Both the position numbers and the translations under genes were made by a program. Below, piece after piece: positions 8,072 to 17,092 of a stretch of DNA of 64,000 bases. The DNA comes from Clostridia bacterium (GTDB taxonomy: Bacteria > Bacillota > Clostridia > Oscillospirales > RGIG5299). Numbering within the stretch: the first letter of the stretch is position 1; every line of letters begins with the position of its first letter. The DNA lies in assembly GCA_017504945.1 (NCBI GenBank), contig JAFVQJ010000023.1, forward strand, positions 31,565-95,564, written 5' to 3'. The notes under the pieces are model-generated. The model was not told where the DNA came from and did no database searches. It worked only from the letters and a program-made list of their open reading frames with translations.

Positions 8072-8100
8072 ATTATATCAAAAATTAGCGGGCTTGTCAA
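8072..8100 (-). promoter_or_regulatory. Consensus promoter for the tRNA-Thr/Tyr unit
   Basis: The minus strand has a perfect TTGACA (8095-8100), a 17 bp spacer, and TATAAT (8072-8077), about 25 bp before the tRNA-Thr 5' end. Confidence 0.9.
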
Positions 8101-8184
8101 TAGTAAAAATAATATTTTTTCAATCTTTTTTCAAACGCTGTTATAACCTCAAAAAATGCGGATAAAATAACGCAAGGTGATAAA

Positions 8185-9642
8185 ATGACGTACGTGAGCA
8201 AAAGCCTTGATATAAACACAGCCGCTATAAAGGCGGCGTTTTCATACGAAAAGACTGTTATTGTGAGGGAGACCGTTTGCAAAAAAAGCGGTGTAAGAAC
8301 AGCCGTCTGCTTTATCGACGGAATGGTAAACGGAAAGATAGTAAATGAGAGCATTATAGAGCGTATAATAGATTTTGATGCAAAAAGCTCCGAAAGTTTT
8401 ATAAATGAGCTTGCGAGCTTTGGCGTTTGCGCCTCCGATACCAAGACGGAGAGAGATATTGAAAAGCTTAAGAACGGACTTTGCGAGGGAAATACCGTCG
8501 TCTTTGTCGACGGTGAGGAGAAAGCCCTTTTAATAGACACGAAGGGATACCTTTTAAAGGCGATAACCGAGCCCGCGGGTGAGAGCATTTCAAAGGGTCC
8601 GCACGAGGGCTTTACCGAGGAGATACTCGTGAATATGTCGCTTTTGAGGCGAAGGATAGCAAACCCCGATCTCAAAATGGAGATGATGGAGATAGGGGAA
8701 AAGACACATACCAAGGTTTGCCTTTGCTATATTGATAAGATCGTTAAAAAAAGAACGGTAAGAGAGGTAAAAAAACGTCTTGCCCTACTTGACTGCGACG
8801 AGATACTCGACTCAAACTATATTGCCGAATATATAAGAGATAACCCCTATTCGCCGTTTAAGACGGTGGGCTCGACGGAGCGTCCCGACTCGGTGGCGGC
8901 GAAGCTTTTGGAGGGCAGGGTGGCGATAATGGTAAACGGGACGCCTGCGGTGCTTACCGTCCCCTATATCTTCGCCGAATATTTTCAGTCAAGCGAGGAC
9001 TACTACGTCAGCTTCTACTATGCCACCGTAGGCAGAATTCTTCGCTTTATAAGCTTTTTTATAAGCATTTCACTGCCGTCGCTCTACGTTGCCTTTACGA
9101 ACTACCATCAGGACGAGATACCGATAAAGCTGTTTATAGCGATAGCGGCATCACGCGACGGCGTGCCGATATCCAATCTGCTCGAGGTGATAGTAATGCT
9201 CATCGGCTTCGAGCTGCTGCGTGAGGCGGGCGACAGAATTCCCGCCTCCTTCGGAGTGTCGCTGAGCGTTGTGGGAACGCTCGTTATAGGACAGGTCGCC
9301 GTGACGGCAAAGCTTATCTCCGCGCCGGTGGTATTTATTGTGGCAATAACCGCCACCACGGGACTTCTGATACCCAAAATGAAGGGCGCGATAATTTTTG
9401 TGAGGCTTGTGATCCTCGCACTGTCGTCGGTGCTTGGAATTTACGGTTATCTGCTCGGAATAACGCTTTTAACGGTATATCTTTGCTCAATGAGGTCGTT
9501 TGGTGTGGAGTATATGGACTATTTATTGCCCGTTTTCAGAAAAAGCTCCCCCGACGTACCGTTAAGGAGCATAATTCCTGCGATGAAGCGGCGTCCCGAT
9601 TTTGCCCAAAGCAGAAGGAGAAGGGGAGAGAAGAATGATTAA
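8185..9642 (+). CDS. Spore germination receptor A subunit (GerA family)
   Basis: This 485-residue protein has a soluble N-terminal half and a membrane C-terminal half of about five helices from residue 285 on. The conserved GerA motif S-R-D-G-V-P-I-S-N-L-L-E-V and the following F-E-L-L-R-E-A-G-D-R-I-P are both present. The protein belongs in the inner spore membrane as part of a nutrient-sensing ABC-type germinant receptor. It begins a three-gene operon in A-C-B order; the AAGGTG ribosome binding site supports the start at 8185. Sigma-G control is expected from the family but I could not identify a clear sigma-G promoter. Confidence 0.95.
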   Translation: MTYVSKSLDINTAAIKAAFSYEKTVIVRETVCKKSGVRTAVCFIDGMVNGKIVNESIIERIIDFDAKSSESFINELASFGVCASDTKTERDIEKLKNGLCEGNTVVFVDGEEKALLIDTKGYLLKAITEPAGESISKGPHEGFTEEILVNMSLLRRRIANPDLKMEMMEIGEKTHTKVCLCYIDKIVKKRTVREVKKRLALLDCDEILDSNYIAEYIRDNPYSPFKTVGSTERPDSVAAKLLEGRVAIMVNGTPAVLTVPYIFAEYFQSSEDYYVSFYYATVGRILRFISFFISISLPSLYVAFTNYHQDEIPIKLFIAIAASRDGVPISNLLEVIVMLIGFELLREAGDRIPASFGVSLSVVGTLVIGQVAVTAKLISAPVVFIVAITATTGLLIPKMKGAIIFVRLVILALSSVLGIYGYLLGITLLTVYLCSMRSFGVEYMDYLLPVFRKSSPDVPLRSIIPAMKRRPDFAQSRRRRGEKND

Positions 9643-10738
9643 AAGAGCGGCTTGCATTTTTATTGCCGTATGCATTTTTTTACTTACCCTTACGGGGCTC
9701 GGCGGCTGCTTTGACTACGAGGAGATGAACAAGCTTATACTTCTCACCGCCGTCGGAATAGACAGAGAGGACGAGGGATACAGAGTTTCGGCGCAGATAA
9801 TCGTGAGCAAGGGAAGTATGGTTGGAGCGGCGCCGTCGATGATAGTAAAGAGCGCGAGCGGTAAGACTGTTACCGAGGCGATAAACAAAATACAGTATTA
9901 TTACGCCGAGCCGATATATTTGGAGCATATAAAAATAGTGGTCTTGAGTAAGGAGGTCGCCTCCGAGAGTATGGAAAAAACGGTGGAATTTATAGGCATT
10001 TTGGGACCGTTTTACAACTTCGAGGTGACGGTTGCGGCAAACGCAACAGCCGAGGAGGTCTTAAAGGCAGGCTCCTTTTCGAGCCATATAAACGCTATGG
10101 AGGCGGCGCAGATGATATCGGGTAACAATATATCCGCTCTGCCTCCCTCCGTTAAGGGCTACGAGATAATGACGGGCAAAAGCGATTACGTATTGCCGGA
10201 GCTTTATTTGCGTGATAACGACGATACCGAAAACAATAGCTCGGAGGAAAAGGCAAGGAAGATAATCATCACCGAGGGCGGCGCCGTAATGAAGGACGGA
10301 AAGCTCGTTTCGGAGCTTGACGCGACAGAGTGCAGCGGCTTTTTGCTTGCGGCAAAAAAGACTCTTAACTGCAATATCTCTCTTGACGAGGGCGAAGCGG
10401 TAACGGTTATTGAAAACGTGCGAAAAATAAGCGTTTGCGTAAAGGACGGAGTGGCTACGGCAAGGATATCGGTCACACTTAAATTGGACGGTGCCCTTGA
10501 AGATAAGGAAGAGGCAAAAAAACAGCTTGAGGAAAGAATAGAGCAGACTCTTAATAAGCTCTACGGCGTCATCGGGTGCGACGCGCTCGGGCTTTTCGAG
10601 CTGTTTGAAGCGCATTGCCCGAGCTTTTTTGAAGGCAAAGAGCAGTTTGAAGAGGAGATCTACGGCATAAAAACCGAGGTGGAGCTTTCGCTCGTTTACG
10701 AATCGGGTAAAAATCCGCTTGAGGACAAAACGAATTAA
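9635..10738 (+). CDS. Spore germination receptor C subunit (Ger(x)C family lipoprotein)
   Basis: The start chosen is ATG 9635, preceded by GGGGAGAG and overlapping the A-subunit stop by 8 bp; a longer frame from 9602 lacks a plausible signal peptide start. The 367-residue protein has a lipoprotein signal with L-G-G-C (cysteine 25) followed by F-D-Y-E-E-M-N, and the segment L-T-A-V-G-I-D-R typical of Ger(x)C proteins. It is expected to be lipidated and to sit on the outer face of the spore inner membrane with the A and B subunits. Confidence 0.93.
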   Translation: MIKRAACIFIAVCIFLLTLTGLGGCFDYEEMNKLILLTAVGIDREDEGYRVSAQIIVSKGSMVGAAPSMIVKSASGKTVTEAINKIQYYYAEPIYLEHIKIVVLSKEVASESMEKTVEFIGILGPFYNFEVTVAANATAEEVLKAGSFSSHINAMEAAQMISGNNISALPPSVKGYEIMTGKSDYVLPELYLRDNDDTENNSSEEKARKIIITEGGAVMKDGKLVSELDATECSGFLLAAKKTLNCNISLDEGEAVTVIENVRKISVCVKDGVATARISVTLKLDGALEDKEEAKKQLEERIEQTLNKLYGVIGCDALGLFELFEAHCPSFFEGKEQFEEEIYGIKTEVELSLVYESGKNPLEDKTN

Positions 10739-10750
10739 AGAGGCAGACAA

Positions 10751-11821
10751 ATGAAGATATTCTCAAAATACCGACTTTTTACCGTAATAGCCTTTTTTAT
10801 CTTCGGAAACACCTTGCTTACAAAAACGGTTTTTCAAGGCGGCAAGGATTTTTATCTTTCGGCGCTTATTGCCGTTTGCTTTGCCGCGATTATTCTCGTT
10901 GCGGTAACGGCGCCGTTTTTGAAATATCCCTACCTGACTGCAGGCGAATATATTAAAATGAAAACGGGAAAGGCCGGAGAAAAGGCAATAAACGCTCTGC
11001 TGCTTATATTTTTATCCCTCTCGGCGTTAAAGCTCTACCTTGAATTTATAAAATTTCTCACCTCGGTGTCGCTCAATATTACGCCCAACTACTTTATCGC
11101 GATAGCGGTATCGGTGTTCGTTTTACTGCTTTCATTGCTCGGAATCGAAAATATATCGGCGTACACCTCGGCGGTGTTTATATTTGCGGCGGCTTTCGCG
11201 GTGTATTCGGTAATATCGGGAGCGTCGCTCTTCAAAATAGAGACGTTTATGCCGCTTGCCGACATAAAGACCGAGAAAATGCTCGGTAACGCCGCCGAGA
11301 TATTTCTTTTTATTCTTTCCGACGTCGCGGCAATAATATTTTTCTGCAAAAGGGGATCAAACGGAAAAGACGTTTTAAAATCGTCGCTTGCCGCTTTGGC
11401 GGTGTGGTTTGCCGTTACGGCGGCGGTGGGAGCATTGCCGATCGCCGTTTTTGGCGAAGGATACGAGATTTTTAAATATCCCGTTTTTCAGGCGCTGGCG
11501 TCTGTAAAAGGAGTTTCATTTTTGCCGAAAAACAGCTTTCTTTTTCTCGTTTTGGGATTTATTATAATGATAATAAAGCTCTCGGTTACCCTTTCATTTA
11601 TTGGAGAGGTAACAGAAAATATAACGGGCGGTAAAAGGACGGGAAAGGCGAGGATAATAACGAGAGCCGTGCCGGTGGTATTGATAACGTCGGTTGCATC
11701 GTTTTTGCTTATAAACGGAATCAAGGCGGAGGAAGAGATAAAGATGATCTGCGCCGTAGCCGCCGTTGCTTCGTTTTCAGCGCTTTTGATATTGAATTTA
11801 AAGAGATACCGAAGAAAATAA
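10751..11821 (+). CDS. Spore germination receptor B subunit (GerAB-type permease)
   Basis: This 356-residue protein is almost entirely hydrophobic, with about ten membrane helices, and belongs to the APC-superfamily GerAB group that binds the germinant. It follows the C subunit by 12 bp. The I-F-G-N-T-L-L-T-K segment near the N-terminus corresponds to the first broken helix of the family. The germinant cannot be inferred. A bidirectional terminator closes the operon. Confidence 0.9.
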   Translation: MKIFSKYRLFTVIAFFIFGNTLLTKTVFQGGKDFYLSALIAVCFAAIILVAVTAPFLKYPYLTAGEYIKMKTGKAGEKAINALLLIFLSLSALKLYLEFIKFLTSVSLNITPNYFIAIAVSVFVLLLSLLGIENISAYTSAVFIFAAAFAVYSVISGASLFKIETFMPLADIKTEKMLGNAAEIFLFILSDVAAIIFFCKRGSNGKDVLKSSLAALAVWFAVTAAVGALPIAVFGEGYEIFKYPVFQALASVKGVSFLPKNSFLFLVLGFIIMIIKLSVTLSFIGEVTENITGGKRTGKARIITRAVPVVLITSVASFLLINGIKAEEEIKMICAVAAVASFSALLILNLKRYRRK

Positions 11822-11851
11822 AAAAGCACCGTGAGATCCACGGTGCTTTGT
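11821..11851. terminator. Bidirectional terminator between the germination operon and gpsA
   Basis: The perfect stem AAAGCACCGTG / CACGGTGCTTT with loop AGATC sits between the convergent stop codons and has A and T tracts on both sides. Confidence 0.88.
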
Positions 11852-11853
11852 AT

Positions 11854-12855
11854 TTATTTCCAGCTTTCCTCGCGCTCCGACTTCTTTTCACGAAGCATAA
11901 GGTCGGTTATTGCTTCCTTGGGAGATTTGTTTTCGTAAAGAACGCGGTATATCTCGGTGATTATCGGCATATCCGCCTTTTCCTTAATGGCAAGTCTGTA
12001 AGCGGCGGACGCGGTCTTATAGCCCTCGACAGTCATACCTATCTCGGCTACCGCCTCCGATGCGGGAACGCCCTTGCCTATGAGAATACCGCAGCGTCTG
12101 TTACGGCTGTGCATACTGGTGCAGGTAACGATAAGGTCGCCGATACCCGCAAGACCGGAGAAGGTCTCTCTGTCGCCTCCCATTTTAACGCCGAGCCGTG
12201 CTATCTCCGCAATTCCTCTCGTCATTAAAGCCGCCTTGGTGTTGTCGCCGAGTCCAAGACCGTCAACCGTTCCCGCGGCAAGCGCAATGACGTTTTTAAG
12301 AGCGCCGCCGAGCTCGGTCCCTACGATATCCTTGGTGGTATAAAGGCGGAAGGACTCGTTCATAAGCTGATTTTGCACGTATCTTGCCGTGCGCTTGCTT
12401 TTTGAGGCAACTACGTTTGCCGTGGGAATTCCTCTTGCAACCTCCTCGGCGTGAGAGGGACCCGACATAACGGCAAGCGCCTTGGGATTTGAAAGCTCCT
12501 CGTTGATGACCTCGGAAAGCCTCATAAGAGAGGACTCCTCAAGTCCCTTACCGATGTTTACCACCGTCTGACCGTTGTAGATACCCTTAAGCTCTCTGCA
12601 AACGGAGCGCACCGCAACGCTGGGAACGGCAAGAATTATAATGTCCGCTCCTTCGGTGCAGGCAATATCGGAGGTAAGCTCTATGCTTTTTGGAATCAAG
12701 GCTCCCTTTAAAAGCGGGTTTTCACGGGTGGCGGAAAGAGTGTCGATCTCGCTTTGAAATTTACTCCAAAGAGAAACGCGATGACCGTGCTTTGCGGTCA
12801 TTATCGCCATGGCGGTGCCCCAACCGCCCGAACCCAAAACTGCAATGTTAGCCAT
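11854..12855 (-). CDS. gpsA: NAD(P)-dependent glycerol-3-phosphate dehydrogenase
   Basis: This 333-residue enzyme makes sn-glycerol-3-phosphate from dihydroxyacetone phosphate for phospholipid synthesis. The N-terminal nucleotide-binding motif G-S-G-G-W-G-T-A-M-A, the middle M-S-G-P-S-H-A-E-E and the catalytic lysine region G-G-A-L-K-N-V-I-A-L-A-A-G are all present, at full family length. It lies 4 bp downstream of plsY, whose enzyme uses its product, in the common plsY-gpsA pair. Confidence 0.97.
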   Translation of the reverse strand: MANIAVLGSGGWGTAMAIMTAKHGHRVSLWSKFQSEIDTLSATRENPLLKGALIPKSIELTSDIACTEGADIIILAVPSVAVRSVCRELKGIYNGQTVVNIGKGLEESSLMRLSEVINEELSNPKALAVMSGPSHAEEVARGIPTANVVASKSKRTARYVQNQLMNESFRLYTTKDIVGTELGGALKNVIALAAGTVDGLGLGDNTKAALMTRGIAEIARLGVKMGGDRETFSGLAGIGDLIVTCTSMHSRNRRCGILIGKGVPASEAVAEIGMTVEGYKTASAAYRLAIKEKADMPIITEIYRVLYENKSPKEAITDLMLREKKSEREESWK

Positions 12856-12859
12856 AAAA

Positions 12860-13501
12860 TCACTTATCCTTTTTGCTTCCTATCTTGCTCTCGGTGCCCT
12901 TTATGAGCCTTACGATGTTCGCTCTGTGCGAAATAATTGCGGCGGTGCCGATTGCCGCAAAAACGGCGGTAGGCCATATTACCGTTTCAAAGGGTACCTT
13001 GAAAAGAAAATGAGTGTAGAGAAAATAGAAAACGGGAGTCATAAAGCCTGCGGCAACAGAGCCAAGGCTTACGTATTTGGTAATTGCCACTATAATTCCC
13101 CACATAACGAGGAGTGAGAGCATGGTAAGCGGAGTGATTCCCAACAAAACGCCGGCCGTTACCGCAATGCCTTTTCCGCCCTTAAAACCGTAAAAAACGG
13201 GAAAAAGATGACCCATAACGGCAAAAAATGCAATTATTGCAAGGTAAAGATCGCCTGCAGAGCCCAAGATAAGTCTTGCAAGCAAAACGGCGACAAGACC
13301 TTTAAGCATATCGAGCACCATTACCAAAACGCCCTTTTTTGCGCCGAGCACTCTTATTACGTTGGTGCCGCCCGCGTTTCCGCTGCCGAAATCTCTTATA
13401 TCCTTATGTATGAGCCTTTCGGTAATTATTATCGAAAAGCTTATGCTGCCAAGCAGGTAAGCGACGATACAAAGCGCCGCGACCGTTAGGTAAAATTCCA
13501 T
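12860..13501 (-). CDS. plsY: Acyl-phosphate:glycerol-3-phosphate acyltransferase
   Basis: This 213-residue membrane protein has about five hydrophobic helices and the three conserved PlsY loops, including G-S-G-N-A-G-G-T-N-V and G-G-K-G-I-A-V-T-A-G. It transfers an acyl group from acyl phosphate to glycerol-3-phosphate, the first step of phospholipid synthesis. It lies between der and gpsA in a compact minus-strand operon. Confidence 0.96.
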   Translation of the reverse strand: MEFYLTVAALCIVAYLLGSISFSIIITERLIHKDIRDFGSGNAGGTNVIRVLGAKKGVLVMVLDMLKGLVAVLLARLILGSAGDLYLAIIAFFAVMGHLFPVFYGFKGGKGIAVTAGVLLGITPLTMLSLLVMWGIIVAITKYVSLGSVAAGFMTPVFYFLYTHFLFKVPFETVIWPTAVFAAIGTAAIISHRANIVRLIKGTESKIGSKKDK

Positions 13502-13511
13502 AACAAAAACC

Positions 13512-14852
13512 TCAAAGCTCGAATTTTTCGCCTCTCGTGCGAACGTTAAAGACTATGGGAGTGCCTTTAAATCCAAAGACCTCTCTCAAGCGGTTTTCGA
13601 TGTAGCGCTGATAAGAAAAATGGAAAAGCTCCTTGCTGTTTACGAAAAAGCTGAAGGAGGGCGGACGGACGCCCGTCTGCGTCATATAATATATCTTCAG
13701 ACGCTTGCCCTTGTCCGACGGCGGCTCGGTACGCTCGGTGCAGTCGGCAAGAAATTCGTTTAAAACACCGGTTGCGATGCGTTTCTGATTTTCTGCGTTT
13801 GCAAGAGATACCGTTTTAAAGAGCTTATCTATTCGTTTACCCGTTTTTGCCGAGATAAACACCGTTTCAACGTAGTCCATAAAGGAAAATTCCTTTTTGA
13901 TATCGTTAAGCTGCTTGTTCATGGTGTAGGAGTCCTTATCCTCAACGATATCCCACTTATTAACGGCAATGACGGTTGCCTTTCCGGCGTTGTGAGCATA
14001 GCCCACTATCTTGGTGTCCTGCTCCGAGGGACCCTCGGTGGCGTCTATCATAAGAACGGCAACGTCGGCTCTGTCGATGGCTGAATACGCTCTTATAATG
14101 CTGTATTTTTCAATGTTTTCTTCAATTTTGGACTGCTTTCTTATTCCCGCCGTGTCGATAAGATTGAATTTGCCCCACGGCGTTTCTATAAGATTGTCAA
14201 CGGCGTCACGGGTGGTGCCCGCCACGTCGGAGACTATCATTCTGTCCTCCTCGAGCACGCGGTTTACCAAGGAGGATTTTCCGGCGTTTGGCTTACCGAT
14301 GATGGCAACGGTAATGATGCCCTCCTCCTCTGCCTCCTTCTCAGCCTCGCGAGAGGGAAGGTGAGAGAATATCTCGTCGAGCAGGTCGCCCGTGCCGTGA
14401 CCGTGAAGCGACGAAACGGGGAAGGGATCTCCAAGCCCCAAATTGTAAAACTCGTAAAGCTCCGCGGGCGGCTCGCCTATTGAGTCGACCTTGTTGACGC
14501 AAAGCACGACGGGCTTTTTCGATTTCTTTAGCTTATCGGCGACGGCGTGGTCGTCGGCGGTAACGCCTACGGTAACGTCTGCAAGCATAACTATAACGTC
14601 GGCGGTGTCTATTGCTATCTCCGCCTGACGGGTCATTTTTGAAACTATCGGGTCGTTTACGTTTTTTTCAATACCGCCGGTATCGATTACTATAAAAGGT
14701 CTGTCGAGCCACTCCGCCTCGGCGTAAACTCTGTCACGGGTAACGCCGGGGGTATCGTCAACGATGGAAATACGCTTTCCCGCAAGCTTGTTGAAAAGCG
14801 TTGATTTTCCCACGTTGGGACGTCCTATAATTGCAACAACGGGTTTTTTCAT
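13512..14852 (-). CDS. der: Ribosome biogenesis GTPase Der (EngA)
   Basis: The protein has two tandem GTPase domains, with P-loops G-R-P-N-V-G-K-S near residue 10 and G-K-P-N-A-G-K-S near 188, each followed by D-T-x-G and N-K-x-D motifs. A C-terminal KH-like domain ends at residue 446. Der acts in 50S subunit maturation. The ATG at 14852 is preferred over the TTG one codon upstream because GGAGG lies 7 bp before it. Confidence 0.97.
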   Translation of the reverse strand: MKKPVVAIIGRPNVGKSTLFNKLAGKRISIVDDTPGVTRDRVYAEAEWLDRPFIVIDTGGIEKNVNDPIVSKMTRQAEIAIDTADVIVMLADVTVGVTADDHAVADKLKKSKKPVVLCVNKVDSIGEPPAELYEFYNLGLGDPFPVSSLHGHGTGDLLDEIFSHLPSREAEKEAEEEGIITVAIIGKPNAGKSSLVNRVLEEDRMIVSDVAGTTRDAVDNLIETPWGKFNLIDTAGIRKQSKIEENIEKYSIIRAYSAIDRADVAVLMIDATEGPSEQDTKIVGYAHNAGKATVIAVNKWDIVEDKDSYTMNKQLNDIKKEFSFMDYVETVFISAKTGKRIDKLFKTVSLANAENQKRIATGVLNEFLADCTERTEPPSDKGKRLKIYYMTQTGVRPPSFSFFVNSKELFHFSYQRYIENRLREVFGFKGTPIVFNVRTRGEKFEL

Positions 14853-14872
14853 CAAAAAACCTCCATAAGCTA

Positions 14873-16165
14873 TTATTTCAAAACAGCAGAAACGAAATCG
14901 CTTCCGCTTCCGCCTACTATCCTCACCTTGACTCCGAGCGCCCTTTCAACGTCGGCGGGGGTGAGAGAATCGAGGAACATATCTCCCTCAAAGCGAAGCA
15001 TCGAGGAGGGGATAAGCAAATATTCCCCAAGCTCCTTGCCCTTGAGCTGATCTATTATATCTGTGGCGGTAACAAGACCGCTCACGGTAACGCTCTTTCC
15101 GAAGAAATTATTTTCTATCGCAAAAACATTACACCTTAAATTATGCACTTTTTTTGCAATTTCGTCAACTGATTTAACAATATTTTTACAAGCGGCAACG
15201 CCGGTTGCTATCGAAACGCCGTGGCGCTGACGCTTTGTCTTAAGCTTCGAGAGAGCCTCCGCTACCTCGCTGTCAAACAGCGAAAGAAGCCCCACTCCGT
15301 TTTCGAGCTGGGTAAATTCCTCGTAAAAACTTGCGTCGGGACAGTCCTTTCCCGCCTTTACGAAAAATTCGTCGGCAGGGAAAACGAGCCTCGTTCCGAG
15401 CTCATTAAGACATCTGTCGCCAAACTCGGTAACGGTTTTTATCACCTCGAGGCTCGACTCGCTGTCAAACGCCTTGAGCGGATAAAGCCCTTCACGGTGG
15501 TCGGTAAGACCAACGGGGACGACGGATACGCTCGAAACGGCGGGATAAAGCTCCTTAAGACCGTTTAGGGTGTATAAAAGCTCCTTACCGTCGTTTATAT
15601 CTCTGCAAAGCACTATCTGGCACTTCATTTCGATGTGAGCCTCTGCAAGACGCTTCATAAGCTCGCCTATCCTGTCGGCAAAGCGGTTTCCGAGCATCTT
15701 CTTGCGAAGCTCACCGTTTAGCGTGTGAACGGAAACGTTTATGGGACTGATCTTTAACTTTATTATTCTGTCGATGTCACAGTCCTTCAAATTGGTGAGG
15801 GTAACGTAATTCCCGTGCATAAAGGAAAGACGGAGATCGTCGTCCTTGACGTATATCGTATCTCGCATTCCCTTGGGGTTTTGGTCGATAAAGCAGAAGA
15901 TGCATTTGTTTGAGCAGCTCTTTTGCGAGTCCATCAAAAAGCTGTCAAACTCAAGACCGAGGTCGTCGTATTCGTCTTTTTTAACGGAAACTTTTATCTC
16001 CTTGCCGTTTCTCAAAACGGTTACCGACGGATCCTCCGCTACCGAGTAGTACATATAATCAAGAATATCCCTTATCTCGTTTCCGTTTATCGAAATAAGC
16101 TCGTCGCCCGCAAAAATGACCTTTGCGGCAGGGGAACGCCTGTCTACCGAAACGACCTTTGCCAA
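14873..16165 (-). CDS. DUF512 radical SAM protein with N-terminal PDZ-like domain
   Basis: This 430-residue protein has a short PDZ-like domain at residues 1-60 (A-G-D-E-L-I-S-I-N-G). It then has a radical SAM cluster motif C-S-N-K-C-I-F-C (about residues 84-91), followed by a DUF512 domain. The family is widespread in Clostridia next to der, as seen here, but its reaction is not established. The start has a weak GGTAAT-type upstream region after a terminator, so transcription may depend on read-through from rpmF. Confidence 0.92.
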   Translation of the reverse strand: MAKVVSVDRRSPAAKVIFAGDELISINGNEIRDILDYMYYSVAEDPSVTVLRNGKEIKVSVKKDEYDDLGLEFDSFLMDSQKSCSNKCIFCFIDQNPKGMRDTIYVKDDDLRLSFMHGNYVTLTNLKDCDIDRIIKLKISPINVSVHTLNGELRKKMLGNRFADRIGELMKRLAEAHIEMKCQIVLCRDINDGKELLYTLNGLKELYPAVSSVSVVPVGLTDHREGLYPLKAFDSESSLEVIKTVTEFGDRCLNELGTRLVFPADEFFVKAGKDCPDASFYEEFTQLENGVGLLSLFDSEVAEALSKLKTKRQRHGVSIATGVAACKNIVKSVDEIAKKVHNLRCNVFAIENNFFGKSVTVSGLVTATDIIDQLKGKELGEYLLIPSSMLRFEGDMFLDSLTPADVERALGVKVRIVGGSGSDFVSAVLK

Positions 16166-16186
16166 TTACCTTCACCTCTCAATAAA

Positions 16187-16215
16187 CAAAAAAGAGTTGC
16201 CAAAACAACTCTTTC
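16187..16215 (-). terminator. Terminator downstream of rpmF
   Basis: The inverted repeat AAAGAGTTG / CAACTCTTT is followed on the minus strand by a T run. It lies 8 bp past the rpmF stop and upstream of the DUF512 gene. Confidence 0.8.
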
Positions 16216-16222
16216 CGTTTAA

Positions 16223-16423
16223 TTATGCTTCGTTAGCTTTCTCTGCTTCTTTCTTTACTACCTCTTTGCCGTCGTAAAATCCGCAAGCGCTGCAAACGGT
16301 GTGCGGCTTTATGAGCTCGTGACAATGAGGACAAGCGATAAGATTGGGAGTGTCGAGCTTCCAAACGTTAGAACGTCTCTTATCTCTTCTTGCTTTTGAA
16401 ACCTTTCTCTTCGGTACTGCCAT
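16223..16423 (-). CDS. rpmF: 50S ribosomal protein L32
   Basis: This 66-residue basic protein begins M-A-V-P-K-R-K-V-S-K and carries two CxxC pairs (C-P-H-C and C-S-A-C-G) for zinc. It is a zinc-containing form of ribosomal protein L32. It has an AGGAGG ribosome binding site and follows the yceD-like gene, the conserved bacterial pair. Confidence 0.97.
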   Translation of the reverse strand: MAVPKRKVSKARRDKRRSNVWKLDTPNLIACPHCHELIKPHTVCSACGFYDGKEVVKKEAEKANEA

Positions 16424-16476
16424 TTTTAAATCCTCCTTTTATGGTAAGCGATGTTTTAATTTACTTTTTTGAACAC

Positions 16477-16878
16477 TTATAACTCAATTCCGGGGCAGTC
16501 TTCACTGCACAGCTTCTGGTAGGGAAGCGAAAGGCAAAGTGCCTCCCAGACGAGCGGATCGAGCTCAATGCCGTTATTTTCCGCCAAAACGCAGTCAAAC
16601 GATTCCTCGTCCTTAAATACCACGGTGTAATCCTCGCTTGAAGCTACAGTAAGTTTGTATTCGGAAAGACATCTGTCGCAGGCGACGGTGAGCTCCGTTT
16701 CAAACGAGATATTGAGAAGCACGGTGCCGTTTGCATCGGTAAGCTTGGCGGTAACGCTTATCGGGAAGTCGGCCTTAAAGCCTGCATTCTCGTAATCGTA
16801 GCCGGGAAAGCCGTTTATTTCGAAACGGACCGTGTCGCTTCCGCCGTTTTTGGTAAGATTTTGTAAATTGTATCTCAA
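16477..16878 (-). CDS. DUF177 / YceD family protein
   Basis: The start is set at TTG 16878: GGGAGG lies 8 bp upstream, and the longer in-frame extension covers that site. The 133-residue protein has the central C-D-R-C-L motif and a further cysteine pair near the C-terminus (C-S-E-D-C), as in YceD proteins. YceD is linked to rRNA metabolism and is almost always encoded before rpmF, as here. Confidence 0.87.
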   Translation of the reverse strand: MRYNLQNLTKNGGSDTVRFEINGFPGYDYENAGFKADFPISVTAKLTDANGTVLLNISFETELTVACDRCLSEYKLTVASSEDYTVVFKDEESFDCVLAENNGIELDPLVWEALCLSLPYQKLCSEDCPGIEL

Positions 16879-16931
16879 CGTTAAAACCTCCCAAACGGCA
16901 AAAAAACACCGCAATTAAAGTGTACCGAATA

Positions 16932-16960
16932 ATTATAAACCTTAATTTCGATTTTGTCAA
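16932..16960 (-). promoter_or_regulatory. Consensus promoter for yceD-rpmF
   Basis: The minus strand has a perfect TTGACA (16955-16960), 17 bp, and TATAAT (16932-16937). It is divergent from the DnaD-like gene promoter. Confidence 0.88.
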
Positions 16961-17030
16961 CCGATTTTATTCTTTTTTGCATTAAAATAACCGATAAAAA
17001 TATAATAAACACATTTTTTGTAAAATTATA

Positions 17031-17059
17031 TTGTAATCGGTTAAAAAAATTGTTATAAT
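17031..17059 (+). promoter_or_regulatory. Promoter for the DnaD-like gene operon
   Basis: TTGTAA (17031-17036) and TATAAT (17054-17059) are 17 bp apart, with an AGGAGG ribosome binding site at about 17080. Confidence 0.8.
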
Positions 17060-17092
17060 AAATTATCACGCTGTTTGCAAGGAGGTCATTTT